A DNA stretch of 64,000 bases. Source: Umbelopsis isabellina (taxonomy: Eukaryota > Mucoromycota > Umbelopsidomycetes > Umbelopsidales > Umbelopsidaceae). The stretch's first letter is position 1; every line of letters begins with the position of its first letter. The DNA lies in NCBI GenBank assembly GCA_016758905.1, contig JAEPQZ010000005.1:868001-932000 (forward strand), in the 5' to 3' direction. Both the position numbers and the translations under genes were made by a program. Under the pieces are notes generated by a model. That model saw only the letters and a list, made by a program, of their open reading frames with translations. It was not told the origin of the DNA and did not search any database. Positions 46,112 through 58,067 of this stretch are shown here, piece after piece.

Positions 46112-47583
46112 ATGCAGAATTCACCCGACGAATTAGAGGAATTTCGAAGAAAATGGCGGGAAGAGGTCAAATCCAGGAAACACTTGGACCATTACAGTGA
46201 CGATTCTCTAAAGAGCACTGATAATACCAATGAAAAAGACGATTCCTTTCAGTCGGTCGACGGCTCAGCGGCTGGCACTGTTGAGCAAGTCGTTTCACAA
46301 CCGGAGAGCACACTCGCCGACTTGGAGGAAAGCAAAGTCGAGAAAGGAAGTGCCATGGATTACTATGTGCTTGCGGTTGACAAGGAGCGAGAAGGCAACC
46401 TCGGAAAAGGTAATTGAATTGCAATAGTGGGGGATTTTTGTTCGGTTATTGAAAGTTAAATGTGTAATATTTTAACATGTGTGGCTTTTAGCACTGGCAA
46501 ACTATAGAAAGGCGTTTCATCTTGATAGGAATGTTGATTACAAGTACAAGCAACATTATCAAACGCATATTGCCCCTACGCTTGTGGAAGGAAGCGCCGC
46601 TGATACATCAACGCAGCCATCTAGTGACCTAGAATCTAGTGATACAAAAAAAGATGAGGATTTCCTTCATGTTGTTCAATATGGCCGAGAATATGTACCA
46701 CCCAAGTCCAGACAGGATCCTCTAGATGAGCTGATTGAGGACTTTCAAAGCCAAAGTCTGGAGTATATACCGGCCGACGAAGAAAAACCTGTGCTCATCT
46801 CCATGTTGCCCAGTAAGTTACATTTCGGGAATACTGGGCGTGCGTGCAGCACATGATCATTTAAATGCTAATGATCAATTTTTGGTAGATGAGATTATTG
46901 TCCACATGCTGCAGCATGTCATTCTTGAGTCAGTGACGTCTGTGCACTCGTTTGCATTAGTTTGCAAAAAGTTCTTGCTGCTGGCTCGGTCGCAGTCGAT
47001 ATGGAGATCTTTATGTGAATATACCTATCATACTCATGATATTTCCAAAGAAACATCAGATATGATACAGCTTGATTTTGTCAATAGACTATATGACGGT
47101 GATTGGATGAAGATGTTTATAGAGCGACCAAGGATTCGCTTCGATGGCATTTACATATCTACTTGTCACTATATACGACCAGGAAGCTCAGAAACTGGGT
47201 GGAATCAACCGATCCATCTAGTGACTTATTATCGCTATATTCGGTTTTTCCGTGATGGCACCATCATGAAATACTTATCCACCGACGAGCCTATCCATGT
47301 GGTACATTCCTTGACCAAAGCGTTCAAAGGCAGGCAAGTGTTCCATGGTCGGTACGAGCTTGAAGATGCCAATGTCACGGTTTCAATGCGTGATAAAGAA
47401 ACTCGAGCGACAGAACGGTTCCAAATGAAGCTTTTTGTTAAAAGCACTCACCGCGGGCGGCATAACAAATTAGCTTGGGAAGAGTATGTCAGCTGGAGTG
47501 ATGTGCGAGGTGACAAAACTACGTATAATCTTAAGCATATGAAGCCATATTATTTCTCCGTAGTACGCAGCTATACATACTAA
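46112..47583 (+). CDS. F-box protein of the FBXO9/Hrt3 (Pof7) family
   Basis: Three exons (46112-46409, 46492-46812, 46889-47583) give 437 aa. The N-terminal third is acidic and Ser rich with ELEEFRRKWREEV, then a TPR/MIT-like helical pair (MDYYVLAVDKEREGNLGKAL; NYRKAFHLDRNVDYKYK). The F-box starts ISMLPNEIIVHMLQHVI across the second intron, followed by FALVCKKFLLLARSQSIWR. The C-terminal domain has RPRIRFDGIYISTCHYIRPG, TYYRYIRFFRDGT and HGRYELEDANVTV, all FBXO9 signatures. It would be the substrate receptor of an SCF ubiquitin ligase. Human FBXO9 targets Tel2/Tti1 in mTOR signalling; this substrate is not shown here. Confidence 0.94.
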
Positions 47584-48098
47584 GTGATTTACGCTCTACG
47601 TGCAGTCACTGACGATGTAAATTGAGTAATAACCAACAAGAGCGTAGTTGATAAATAAACCTCGCTAATTGCTTGATATGTGATATATTCCATTGCACTG
47701 GTAAAATGAATAATATCGGATTGTCCGACAACCCAAAAAAATCAGGCACCACCCATTGAGATTTTTGCTGGTCATTGCTGCAAATATCATATGTTTCCAC
47801 ATAATAGGTGCAGCAATGGACCAAATACACAAAGGTGCTAGACCGTGTCTGGGTAGTAATTGGAACAATAATGATAATGACACTAATAGTTGTCTCCCAA
47901 TTATAAAAATCCCACCAAAAAAGCGCCTCCTGCGAATAAGGTCAATCACACCACACGGCAAGTCATGTCAAGCTTTGTGCAACAGATGGATGGGTCGGGG
48001 ATTCTATATTTTGTTTTGTGGCTTTCTGTACACATAGGCGACTGGGGGGATGGTTTGGAAGGAATAAGATCAACTAAAAATTGGGTAAAAATTACCTT
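47584..48098. other. Convergent 3' spacer, 0.5 kb
   Basis: Between the 3' ends of the F-box gene and the GNAT gene only short overlapping frames occur, none with a domain. No gene is seen. Confidence 0.6.
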
Positions 48099-48657
48099 TC
48101 AGCCGAGCAATTTGCCCATTTTTACATGTTCTACACCGTCTTCTATGAATACAGTTTCATCCATGACATGATAACCTAATTTTTCGTAAAACAACCGCTT
48201 GGCAACTTGAGCATGAGCTTCAATGGAGGTCATGCTCTTGGCTTTAGCGTCTTGCTCCAGTGCCTCGACCAGCTTTCGTCCAAGACCTAGACCTCTCGCT
48301 GACAGATCAACGGCAAGCCTACCAAGTTTCCCAATTGAGGAATTTGGGACTGGATAAAGTCTGACCGTACCTAGAGCTTGTCTAGATTGCTGCGAGACTT
48401 CCACAGCAGTTGCAAGCCAATGAAGACATACTGGATCATATCTAGAGTCAAACGAATAAATTTGTTCTGCTTCTTTAGTTCCAAAAGCACGTAGTCACTG
48501 GAAAGAATTAATATGCTTGCAATTTTACGTACTCGTCTATTTCAAGTTCTAATGGGATTTTTTGTTCATGTACAAAGACTCTGATACGAACATCGTAACA
48601 AGATTGAATGTCTTGTGCGTCTACGGCTTGGCTTACAAGTGGTTGAGTGAAGGCCAT
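48099..48657 (-). CDS. GNAT-family N-acetyltransferase
   Basis: Two exons (48533-48657 and 48099-48441) give 155 aa. The order is that of the small GNATs: CYDVRIRVFVHEQKIPLELEID, LATAVEV, TVRLYPV, then the acetyl-CoA loop KLGRLAVDLSARGLGLGRKL with the R/Q-x-x-G-x-G/A signature, and the C-terminal AKRLFYEKLGYHV. The VRxxVFVxEQ start is typical of ElaA-like and YjcF-like acetyltransferases acting on small molecules or unknown substrates. The acceptor at CTCTAG (48442-48443) restores the frame; a nearer CCAG gives a frame without the motif. Confidence 0.9.
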
Positions 48658-48983
48658 AATAACAGCTGATCCAAAGAAAATGAAAGGAAAAAAAATCCCC
48701 CAAGCCTGGAAATTCAAGCCCAATATGTTTTTTTGGCTCAGCAGTCTAGGCACTAACGGCGGAAATTCAAAAACCACCCGTTCAAAATCGCGGACGCTCA
48801 CGCTAAAACGTATGGATGAATGTGTGAAAGGATAGATAGTCCCTAACAAGTACTGACATAACATTGAAAACTAGAAAATTGACTGGAATTGTCGAACTAA
48901 TACAGACGGCAATTTACATTGAATATGCAAGGCAATCCAAAAAGTAAATGGAATTGGAACCCAATCACAGAAAACACTGACTA

Positions 48984-48991
48984 TGACGTCA
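48984..48991. promoter_or_regulatory. CRE (TGACGTCA) in the PTP promoter
   Basis: The palindrome TGACGTCA lies 243 bp upstream of the tyrosine phosphatase ATG in the 576-bp divergent region shared with the GNAT gene. It is the full consensus site of ATF/CREB bZIP factors. The rest of this region (48658-49233) holds no gene. Confidence 0.55.
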
Positions 48992-49233
48992 AGTCGAACA
49001 AGGCCGATCGGAGATTCGCTCCACAATGGGTCTTTTTGAAAAACTGCCATTTGGTTTTATAAAACGGCTTTTCCTTTCCACAGTCTTGGGCCTAATCCCG
49101 TTTACTTGAATCGCTTTCATTCGCACTTGCTTTCTTTATTGTGGCCAGCATTTAAAGCACTTTTGCTCCTTCCTTTCCATTAAAACAAAAAACCCTTTAA
49201 CTATCTACCAAATTTGGTTCAAGGTGGATAATT

Positions 49234-51798
49234 ATGAGTGTCGTGTACAACTACTCGCCTACTCAGTCACCGGGAGATTCCTACTTTTCACCTAGTGAAC
49301 CCACTTCCTATGATACCATGGATTCGTCACAAACTCCCTACTTCACTGCACCATTATCGCCCATGTTCAACACTGAATTTTTTCAAGCTGTACAAGCTCG
49401 AAATTCAGGCACTCCTCCTTTTATGTCGAATGGTGACATGGACTCATCGTCTTTCCATGCCCAAGCGAGTGCTCGATCGTCAAGAGACATTCCTATGAAC
49501 TTGCATATGGGGCCAAAGACCCATTCTAGCCGAAGAGACGATGCTTTGAACAAACCTGTGCCAAATGGTCACTTCACGTCCCCGGATCATTTGAATACTC
49601 TATTGTCCTCCAACAAGTTACTCCTATTAGATGCTCGATCTTTTGTACAGTATTCTCATTCACACATACGAAACGCTGTGGGAGTTTCTGTTCCAACTAC
49701 TATTTTGAGACGGCCAACCTTTACTTTGGAAAAGTTATCGGAAGCCATTGTAAATGATGAATCAAAGAAGAAATTGCAAAACTGGCAACAAGCAGAACAT
49801 ATTATCCTTTATGATCAAAACTCACATACCTTACAAGATGCAAGCGCTAGCTCTATACTACACTTGTATACTAAATTCCAAAAGCAAGGCTATAAGGGTC
49901 AATTAAGCTGCTTAAGTGGTAAGGATACCTATACGACTAGCTTGAAGCAACCGACTAAGAGCTAATGGGTTTATTTTGTGGTTTTTTTTTTTTTTTTTTT
50001 CTCTTTCCATAGGCGGTATTGACGCCTTCTCCAAGGCATATCCCAATGCTTGTGTCATTGGGCAATACCCTACTCAAAGCCGAGTCACCACAGCTTCTTT
50101 GCCACTCAATGCAGAACGGCCCTTGCATCTGAATCTTGGGAAAATTACCAATGGCCAGGATTCTAATCAACGATCGGGTCCACGGAAGATGCACTTGAGT
50201 CTGCCACCCATGACCGCACCCGCGCCAAAGTTTGAAAACCAAGCATTTAATCCTTTCTTTTCAAATATTCGCCAAAATATGGAGCTTTCCCATGGCGGTA
50301 TAAAGGAGCGATTTCCTGTGCGTTTGCCAAGCGGCTATGACATCAATGTGCAATCAGGTCAAGTGCAGGGGGCGGTTCGACCACTCAAAGCGTGTTTTGG
50401 CACTAAGAATGGTACGGTTGTGCCATCATGGCTTACAAACGTTCTTCTCCCTGACAATGTTGGTCCCACTTATATTGCTGAAACCTATGAGGTAAATTAA
50501 CAAAAAATCCAGTTATTGCAGTTTCACTTTACAAATTTAGGATTCAATATTAATCGATATTTTTTTTCATTGGCACCCCCGCCGTTTATAGAAAATCGAA
50601 AGGACAGAACAAATGCGTTTGCAAAATATCATGCAACATCACTCCAACCGTGCTTCTGGAAACCTCAAAGAACACCCTTGGAGTATTGTTTCTGGTATTG
50701 AAATGGGCTCTTTGAACAGATACAATAACATCTGGCCATTTGGTAAGTTCCCGTACTGTGAAACATACGCTTATTAAAATAAGACGCTAAATGTGATATC
50801 ATGTTTTCTAGAATATACCAGGGTCAAGCTCGTTAACCATAAGCCAGAATCTACCGACTATATCAATGCCAGTTATATACAATATATCGATGTCAGTCCA
50901 GCAGAGTTGCCCTCTCACGATGGCAAAGAGCGCAACGACGGCATACCACGTTTAGATAGTCTTAGTTCGCAAAACGAATCTTCCATGTCCACCAGAACAT
51001 ATCGCCGTTATATCTCCACCCAAGGACCACTTCCTGCAACGTTTAGAGACTTTTACACCGCTGTTTGGGAGCAGAATAGTTTGGTGATTGTAATGTTGAC
51101 CAAAGAAGAAGAAATGAATAGAGTAAGTTCCAATCCGAGTGTCTGGTACAATTCATTTTCGTTAGTATATTTATATAATAATTTTTTATTTTTTTATTTT
51201 TTTTTATTTTCCCCATTAGATCAAGTGCCATCGCTACTGGCCATCAGAATTGAACAAACCAGAATACCATGGAGATATGGCTGTGACAATGGTATCTGAG
51301 CAAGAGGAAGCTGTTGTCGATCGAAACGGTCAAGCCAACACCAATCCTGATGAAGTTATTGTCATTCGAAAATTGATATTAGAGAAGAAAGGCAGTAACC
51401 AGCAACGTACACTATCGCACATTCAGTACAAGGGTTGGATGGATTTCGGTGTACCTGATGATCCGCTCGGTACTTTACGATTGATAGAACTTGCTGGCAA
51501 CACGCAAACCAGTTATGAACAGCAAGCCATCCAGAACAATCAACCACCAGTGGGACCCATGTTTGTACATTGTTCGGCTGGCTGTGGACGTACTGGTGCC
51601 TTTTGTACCATAGATACCCTAATGACTCGTCTGACTATCCAAGACGAGTGCATGACTGAAGAAGAGCGTGAAGGTCAATTGGATATACTACGCGAAACGG
51701 TCGAAAAGTTCCGGGAACAACGAGTTAGCATGGTACAAACTCTTAGACAGCTTGCTTTTTGTTATGAAGCTACCTTATGGTGGATTCTCGACTTTTAG
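49234..51798 (+). CDS. Rhodanese-like plus protein tyrosine phosphatase (Pyp1/Ptp2 type MAPK phosphatase)
   Basis: Five exons (49234-49918, 50013-50491, 50592-50742, 50812-51122, 51220-51798) give 734 aa. Residues 1-120 are Ser/Pro rich and disordered. Residues 120-245 form a rhodanese-like (CH2) domain (LLLLDARSFVQYSHSHIRNA; SGGIDAFSKAYP). The classical PTP domain covers about 410-730: DYINASYIQYI, YISTQGPLPATFRDFY, KCHRYWPSE, the WPD-like loop DFGVPDDP and the P-loop HCSAGCGRTGAFC with the catalytic Cys near residue 660. The same layout occurs in fission yeast Pyp1/Pyp2 and budding yeast Ptp2/Ptp3, which switch off Sty1/Hog1 stress MAP kinases. The second exon ends before the PTP domain. 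The long T20 run at 49982-50001 lies in intron 1. Confidence 0.93.
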
Positions 51799-52347
51799 AA
51801 GTGTCGCTTCAACCTTTTCTTCACCTGTAATTTTAATAATTGTTGCTTTTTTTTCTTCTCACTATATTCCATTCCCTCAAATTTTCTTTTGTTAATTTTT
51901 AGTTTTTGAAAACATATTCTTGTTTTCCTACTTTAAATATCAGATTTTGTTTTTATATTCATCGTTTTCTGCCAAAAGATCTAAAAAAAATGGGGAGATA
52001 TAAGTTCCCGAATTGTTCACAATAACGACGCGTAAGCAATACTTTTAGCAATAGAACTTGATGGAAGCTTGGTACAACTGGTTTTATTTTATATTTTTAT
52101 GGCTGTCGCATATTGTACAACGGGGTCAGGTAGATGCGCGTGACAGAACGCTTAGGGGGGGGGGGAAGGAAAGGGAATGGCGATATCTAATCAAGTTCTA
52201 AGCTGAACTAAAAATAAATGGAATTTGGTCAGTTTGGAAGGAAAGCAATGTGAAAGGCATTGCTTCCAAAGGGGTATAGAATCATCGTTTTGCTTTTTCC
52301 AGGGTTGAACAAGAAAAGACCTGACGTTATAGTATGAATTGCTGGTA
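51799..52347. other. Convergent 3' spacer with G9 run
   Basis: The 549 bp between the PTP stop and the stop of the next minus-strand gene hold no gene. A run of nine G lies near 52155-52163. Confidence 0.55.
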
Positions 52348-53315
52348 TTAGTCTCGATATGCAGGAGGCTCCTCGATTCTTTCTCGGCCAGCAAGTTGAA
52401 TATATGTACTGCCTTCACCGGCTGGCCTGAACCGGTGGCTAAAATAGCTGAAACCGGGTAACCGAGTGTACCATGGTGACGATGATAGTGCATCAGAAGA
52501 AGATCCCATAAGGCCAGCCTCATCCTCGTCTTCTGGTGCGTTTCTACGGGACGAACCCCCACTTTGCCATTTTTCAATCAAAACCTGGACTCCACCAACC
52601 ATGGCATGGGCTTGTTGCCGACCGTAGAATACGCAAATGACAACGGTGGCGGTAACACTGAGAGCGACTACCGCTTGCTGCCAGTGGTCACCAATCTTCC
52701 AAGTTCGGAAAGCTGGAGGATACAAATACTGTGCAGCATCTTCACGTTCGATACACAAAGACTCATTGCTGCAGTGCCCTGGAAATCGTCTTATATTGAA
52801 GTGACATTGCATATTATATTGACAAGACTCGCCAACATCACGTTTTGGCTGGCAAGTTTTGGATTTGGGGTCACAATATGAGTCCGATGTGCAGTTGCCA
52901 ATCAAATCCAAATCGTCTTCGTTGATAATAATAGGTCCACGACGTTGAACGTAATGGTCCAGTTCGGCTGTCCGGGGAATGCTAGAGCACGGCGACCCCG
53001 TGTCGTTCATATATTCATTACGCATGTCTGTGAAAACATAAACAAAAGTGTATAGCATGCTGACTGCCATTTCAAAACCTCCATCGCCTGCAAAAAAAAC
53101 AAATGGAGTTAATACAGCGTCCATATCATCGTTGCTCTATTTTAAGTACTCTTACGAATCGGATGGCACACCAGTCCTTGCGGTTCGGCGAAGCAAGCGT
53201 CGTATGGATACATTGGACAGTCCATCGTTTCTTTGCAGTGCGTTTGATTCTGCTGCGCAACTACCGATAATGAGCCTGCTAGAATAGCGGCATATTTGAA
53301 TAGATGAAAGACCAT
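52348..53315 (-). CDS. Cys-rich single-pass membrane protein with C-terminal PPAY motif
   Basis: Two exons (53156-53315 and 52348-53087) give 299 aa. Residues 1-21 are a signal peptide (FKYAAILAGSLSVVA). The ectodomain (22-185) has about 14 Cys with short spacing (THCKETMDCPMYPYDAC; CTSDSYCDPKSKTC; CQYNMQCHF; CSNESLC), like dickkopf/EB-type disulfide modules. A membrane segment is at about 190-209 (VVALSVTATVVICVFYG). The cytosolic tail is Ser/Arg/Gly rich, with acidic DEDEAGLMG, and ends EEPPAYRD. PPxY binds the WW domains of Rsp5. The protein may be a surface receptor or an Rsp5 adaptor; I do not recognise an orthologue. Confidence 0.8.
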
Positions 53316-53810
53316 TACAAGCTCATCCAGACGTTGGATAGCCAGATTTTTTGTGGTCAGCCCAAGTATATAAGATGTGCCAGAGCTTCCAAAGACGGTC
53401 ACAGTTTCCCCAAATGGTCCGATTGGACAAAAATGAGCCTACTTGTAGGAATGAAACTGGAACCAAGAAGAATACCCAATCAAAGTACCCCCAGTCTTTA
53501 TTTTGAAGGGATTCTTGCTCGTCGAATCCTTATGAAAATATTGCGAATATAGATATACACGCCGTTGGTGAAGTGAAAGCGTCATTGCATACGACTAATA
53601 TGAGTCAAGAACAAGGTTATAGTGCTTTTGCACCTGGAATGTTGTCGCAGCTAATACAACTGTACTCATATCAACTGAAATAATATGACACCTAATTTAT
53701 AGTACATGAATTGAGTTTAATGATAGAGATAATTTAGATGCTGTGCTAGTATATGTCCACATTGCGAATTGTCAGTTTCATCAACAGAAACTGTACAATT
53801 GCATCTTCAT
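53316..53810. other. Spacer without gene
   Basis: The 495 bp upstream of the Cys-rich membrane protein and downstream of PRI2 hold no supportable gene. Confidence 0.55.
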
Positions 53811-55787
53811 TTAATCGGTCTTCATGGCTTCGCTTTCAGGCTCCTTGCCTTGGCTCATATCGAAATATTGATTAGGGTGTTCCACTGTACCAATCTGGCC
53901 ACTCTGCATGTCTGGGTGAGTCACTTCAAAGTATCGTGTACAGGCCAGCTGGTAGTGTCGATCTTTGGCAAGGCGAACAATCTCGTTTACTTGAGGTGCG
54001 GCAACCTTATTTTTATACAAATTCGCTTCCAAGCTTTGAGAAGAGAAATGACGGAATGGGCAACCATGATGATCACCGGTGGAAGGCTGATTGCTTTGGA
54101 TAATCTTCATACAACTGATCACATACCATGTTAGCCATTCCTGCTCCGTAACACTGTTTAAAAGCTTCATGTTGTGACGTACCTGTAGGGAGCATAATTA
54201 ACTCTTCTACCTTCCAAACCATAGTTGTGACGGATGTTGTAGGCATATTCCTTTTGGAATTTATCATCCGTGTGATTACTGAACGCCTTTCGCCAGAACA
54301 CCAAAGCCTCTTCCACAGACAATCCAATGCCCTAATATTACATGTTACTACGTATGGCCAATTTGCCGATATACTCAGGTCATGTATCTATTTTCTTTAC
54401 CTTGAGGAAGAGGCCATACTGCATTCTACCTCCGTGTTTAAGATGTTTGTCTTTTGTTAATGACTGATGTAAGTTTTTCATGCAAAGCGGGAAGTGTTGC
54501 GAGAGCTAATGGCAAGAGAAAATGGGTCAGATAATTTCTAAACGTGATTGGAAACGTGATAGAGAAAGATGAATTACCGCATTCACTTCTGAAGCTTTCA
54601 CTTTGCCGGTGATGTTTGTATTATCGCCATAATCCTTGCCAGTGTACTGTTTCTCGACATTTAAGAGCACTGGCTTTAATCTTTCATCTTCATCCATTTG
54701 TGGCAGAGCTTTGGCAGTAGCCTACGGGAAACTCACTGTTAATATTATGGCTTACCAAATTAACGCTTGGTTTGAACATCAATTTACCTCCAGCGCCTTT
54801 GATAATCTTGCTTTGAATTCATCCATGACCAAACTGATTTGTTCAGTCATTGGAACATATGCCTTTCCGCGACGCAAAAGCACAGATCGCCTACTAATGA
54901 GATCTGGTACTCTTTCGAAATCCACCTTTGTCAATTTCACATTAGCAAATGAAGTGACTATCTTCATCACAGCCATAGGAGCCGTATCCATACCTCAAAG
55001 TACGTTTCGTTTTCAACGAAGTCCTGTACATTCTGTCCGCCGGCAGCTTTTGCAGTCCAGAAAGCGCAGTTTTCTAGCTCGGCCTTCATGTTCATTTTAT
55101 CCTCTTGGCTCACCACTTTCCAATTGATGTCTAAAGTTTTCAGAAACGTTTCCTTTTCCTTCCTGCTCTCCAACTCGAACCGGTGTCTAAAGCATCCATT
55201 AGTTTCACAGTCTCCTTCAATCCAAAGAAAATCATCCCGGCACTTACCTAAACAACGCGCACTCCTGTCTCAGAAACCATGACCGTAAATCCTCACTATA
55301 GTTGCTCGAAAATATCAACAAGTGTCCTAGCGTAGTCATCGATCAATCAAATTCTTACCTTCTACAATAAGCTAAACGTAGAATAAAATGACTAACATGA
55401 TCCTTTCGTCGATCTTCCATAGCTTCCTTTGTATGACCTGGTCGCATGCGGAGGTGCTCACTACTCACGCGTTCCATTTCACGACGAAAGTCCTCATTTT
55501 TTTTATTTCGCAGGGTTGCGTTTTCTATGGTTTTCAGGACTTGGTTTTGAAAGATTTTAGTATGCGCAAATCCTATCGAGTTAAACGGCTTTGCACTGAC
55601 ACATACCTTGAAGTCTGTCCAAAGCGAATCGTTCAAAGTCTTCAACACTAATCTCAGCCGGAGGAGGTCGCAAGTAAAAGTTCAAACGACAAGGATACTC
55701 TGAATGCCGAACTACTTCTGGAGTATTTCTCAAACCAGCTGTACGATTGAAGCGGTTTTGATGCCTGACTTGAATGGTCTTACTCAT
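53811..55787 (-). CDS. PRI2: DNA primase large subunit (Pri2)
   Basis: Nine exons (55607-55787, 55359-55539, 55248-55295, 54994-55186, 54788-54925, 54578-54721, 54401-54505, 54183-54331, 53811-54114) give 480 aa. Signatures: [79 protein letters not shown] and [12 protein letters not shown]. The four Cys that bind the [4Fe-4S] cluster in human PRIM2 all have counterparts ([30 protein letters not shown]). It works with Pri1 in polymerase alpha-primase to make RNA primers. The intron before VDFERVP uses an ACAAAG acceptor; a nearer one would leave a 33-nt intron. An MCB site lies just upstream. Confidence 0.96.
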
Positions 55788-55837
55788 GTAGGAAAGATGT
55801 GAATGCTGGAAGATGTGAAAGCCAAAAAAATCACGAC

Positions 55838-55845
55838 GACGCGTC
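55838..55845. promoter_or_regulatory. MCB site (GACGCGTC) in PRI2 promoter
   Basis: A palindromic ACGCGT core lies 51 bp upstream of the PRI2 ATG, and an ACGCGCGT near-match lies at 55886-55893. ACGCGT is the MluI cell-cycle box bound by MBF in yeasts, found at most S-phase genes including primase genes. Confidence 0.6.
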
Positions 55846-56016
55846 TTAAAATTGTCGAGAATATGTAGGCTTTCGAAAAATAACTACGCGCGTGAACAAA
55901 ATTTTAGGAGAATACTTGAATTATAAGTAGGAAAAGAGCAGTGCTTTTGGTTGCTCGCATCTAATTGGTCGATGGATTGAGTTTCTCTCTTGCCATACGG
56001 GGATTGCAAACAAGCA

Positions 56017-56061
56017 TTTTTTCACATGGAAATTGAGTTGCCCCAGAGGCATAGTCATGTG
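56017..56061. promoter_or_regulatory. UAS-INO/ICRE-like elements upstream of OPI1
   Basis: TTTTCACATGG at 56019-56029 fits the 11-mer WYTTCAYRTGS of the Ino2/Ino4 element at every position. A second CATGTGAT half lies on the other side at 56056-56063, in inverted orientation. They are 130-180 bp upstream of the OPI1 ATG. Confidence 0.55.
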
Positions 56062-56195
56062 ATAAGTTTTTGCCTGTTTGTGAGTCGAATCCGCAGGCTG
56101 TAAAAAAAATTGGGCCCTATATTTTTCTTGCCGCCCGTTTTCCCTACCCCAAAGAGTCCTATTTCAATCCTTGGCATTGCAATTTACCAAAGACA

Positions 56196-58067
56196 ATGGG
56201 CTACAACGACTCTTCGACTTCACCTAATTCCTCGCCTGATAATTCCTCTTATTATCAATCACCATTGTCCGTCAGTGATTTATGTAGCGACAATGTCAAT
56301 TCCGACTCACAAATGCACATTGATAAAGATGATCCAGACGTTCAACTAGCCGCCGAAGCTCTTGGCAGTATGGCCAGAGGCTTCCCCATTACACCAACAG
56401 GTACGTCAAAACACTCGTATATGATGTCTTCCCTCTTCTTGGTCTCATACGCTTGGAGAGGTGGATGCTGAGTTGTAAAATTTTCAACAATCGTTATGAT
56501 TACCACTGATCCGAACAGCGATAGCGAAGCGGACATGGCATCATCCACTCGCATCTTAAGCTTTCTTTTTGCTAACTGATTATGTTTAAAATTTAGGTAC
56601 ATCGCCTAAAGATTCCGCTTTGGCTATATCCACATCCACAGGCAGAGAAAGCGATGTTCGTCAGGACCCGTTGTCCCCACCACCACAACGGTTCATGTCT
56701 CGTGTATCATCACTACCTTTGGTAAACTCAGCTATCAAGGTATACGAACAAGGCAAGGCCTCCAATCGAGTGCTCAATTATGGCGCTGGCCTCGTGGAAT
56801 CCAGTGTAAAAACAATTGCTGCTCCATTATATGGCACCATCGGAAAACATGTGTGTTGCTTTTTTCATGTTATCTATGTTCTGAAACCGCCACGATACTA
56901 ACCTGCCGTTCCGTGTTTTCCAGATCGAGGATCGTTATGCTTCCAACAAAGAAGCCGAGCTCAAGAGGGAAGAAGAAGATGAAGCTGCCACCGCTGCTGC
57001 TATTGCTCTGGCTAGAGCGTCGTTGCAAGATACTGATACTCGAAAGGACCTGCGTCGACGAAAACATCGTGATAGCGATGATGAAGATATGGATATGGAT
57101 TGTATGTGTGCCGACATTTTGTGTTGTTTTTCGGCTTTATGAACACCATTACTTACATGTTTCTTGTTGCAGTATCTGCAAAGTCTAGATCAAGAACCAC
57201 TTCGCGCTCGGCATCCCCTCGTCGTAATCCACACCAAAATATCGCTTTCACTCCTATCGTTCGACGTCAAGAGCAAGTTTCACGAAGCCGATGGCAGCAG
57301 CTTGTTGTTGGAGCTGGCTCTGCGGCAGGAACCACTGTTGCCATTGTCAGCGAAGAGAGTATGAGATGTTTAAAGTATTGTCTTAGTTGGTTGCAGGTAA
57401 GTGCATGCATGCCTTTTTTATTTATGACTAGTAAAACAAACATGCCGGTATTAACTTAAACATTATCATATGATAGTACGCAATCCAGCATATTGAGCAG
57501 CAAATGGGATTCTTAAAAGCATTCTTAGTGTCTCTTGCAAGTTCCAAGAATACAAGCTCCAAGGATGACAACCAATCCACTGCTGTGGTAGCTCAAACTA
57601 ATAATTCCAAAGTCGAAGCCATCAAAAAGGAGGTTATTGATACCTTAAGAAAGGTTGTTGAAATCATTTCCAAGTATGCTGGTTCTTCTTTACCCGAGCA
57701 AGCGCGGTCGTCCGTTCGCGGGTTTATTCTTTCATTACCCAATCGATGGGCTAGTGTTAATCAGTCAGCGGCCAACTCACCGACCATGGGACCACAGCCA
57801 GATAATCATGCTCAAGAAACCGCCATCAAATTGATGACGTTTGGTAACGAGAGCGTAGAAATGTTGCATGGTGTGGCTGGTGTATTTGGCGATACAGTGG
57901 ACCGAGCAGAACTATGGCTAGATCGTCTTCGTGGCGTAGGAGTGGTCCAACCCAGGGTGGAATCTTCTCAACATGACGCTAAAAAGCGAAAAAATAAGGA
58001 ACAAGACATTATTGCCCCACCAGTCATGCAATCCTCCTCCAATCAAGATATTGGCAAAACAAAATGA
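56196..58067 (+). CDS. OPI1: Opi1-type transcriptional repressor of phospholipid genes
   Basis: Five exons (56196-56400, 56597-56850, 56924-57101, 57173-57396, 57477-58067) give 483 aa (yeast Opi1 has 404). The N-terminus has DPDVQLAAEALGSMARG. The conserved Opi1 blocks are RVSSLPLVNSAIKVYEQGK, LNYGAGLVESSVKTIAAPLYG, then an acidic/basic coiled stretch (KREEEDEA; DLRRRKHRDSDDEDMD) that may hold the basic phosphatidic-acid binding region. The C-terminal half has RSRWQQLVVGAG and EESMRCLKYCLSWLQYA, the best-kept block, and a helical activator-interaction region. Opi1 is held at the ER by phosphatidic acid and Scs2 and enters the nucleus to repress INO1-type genes when inositol is present. No clear FFAT motif was seen. 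Its promoter carries a UAS-INO match. Confidence 0.95.

Noticed and set aside
54962-54994. A 33-nt intron in PRI2
   Set aside because: Shorter than any other intron here; a 68-nt intron ending at the next ACAAAG keeps the frame and fits the family alignment better.
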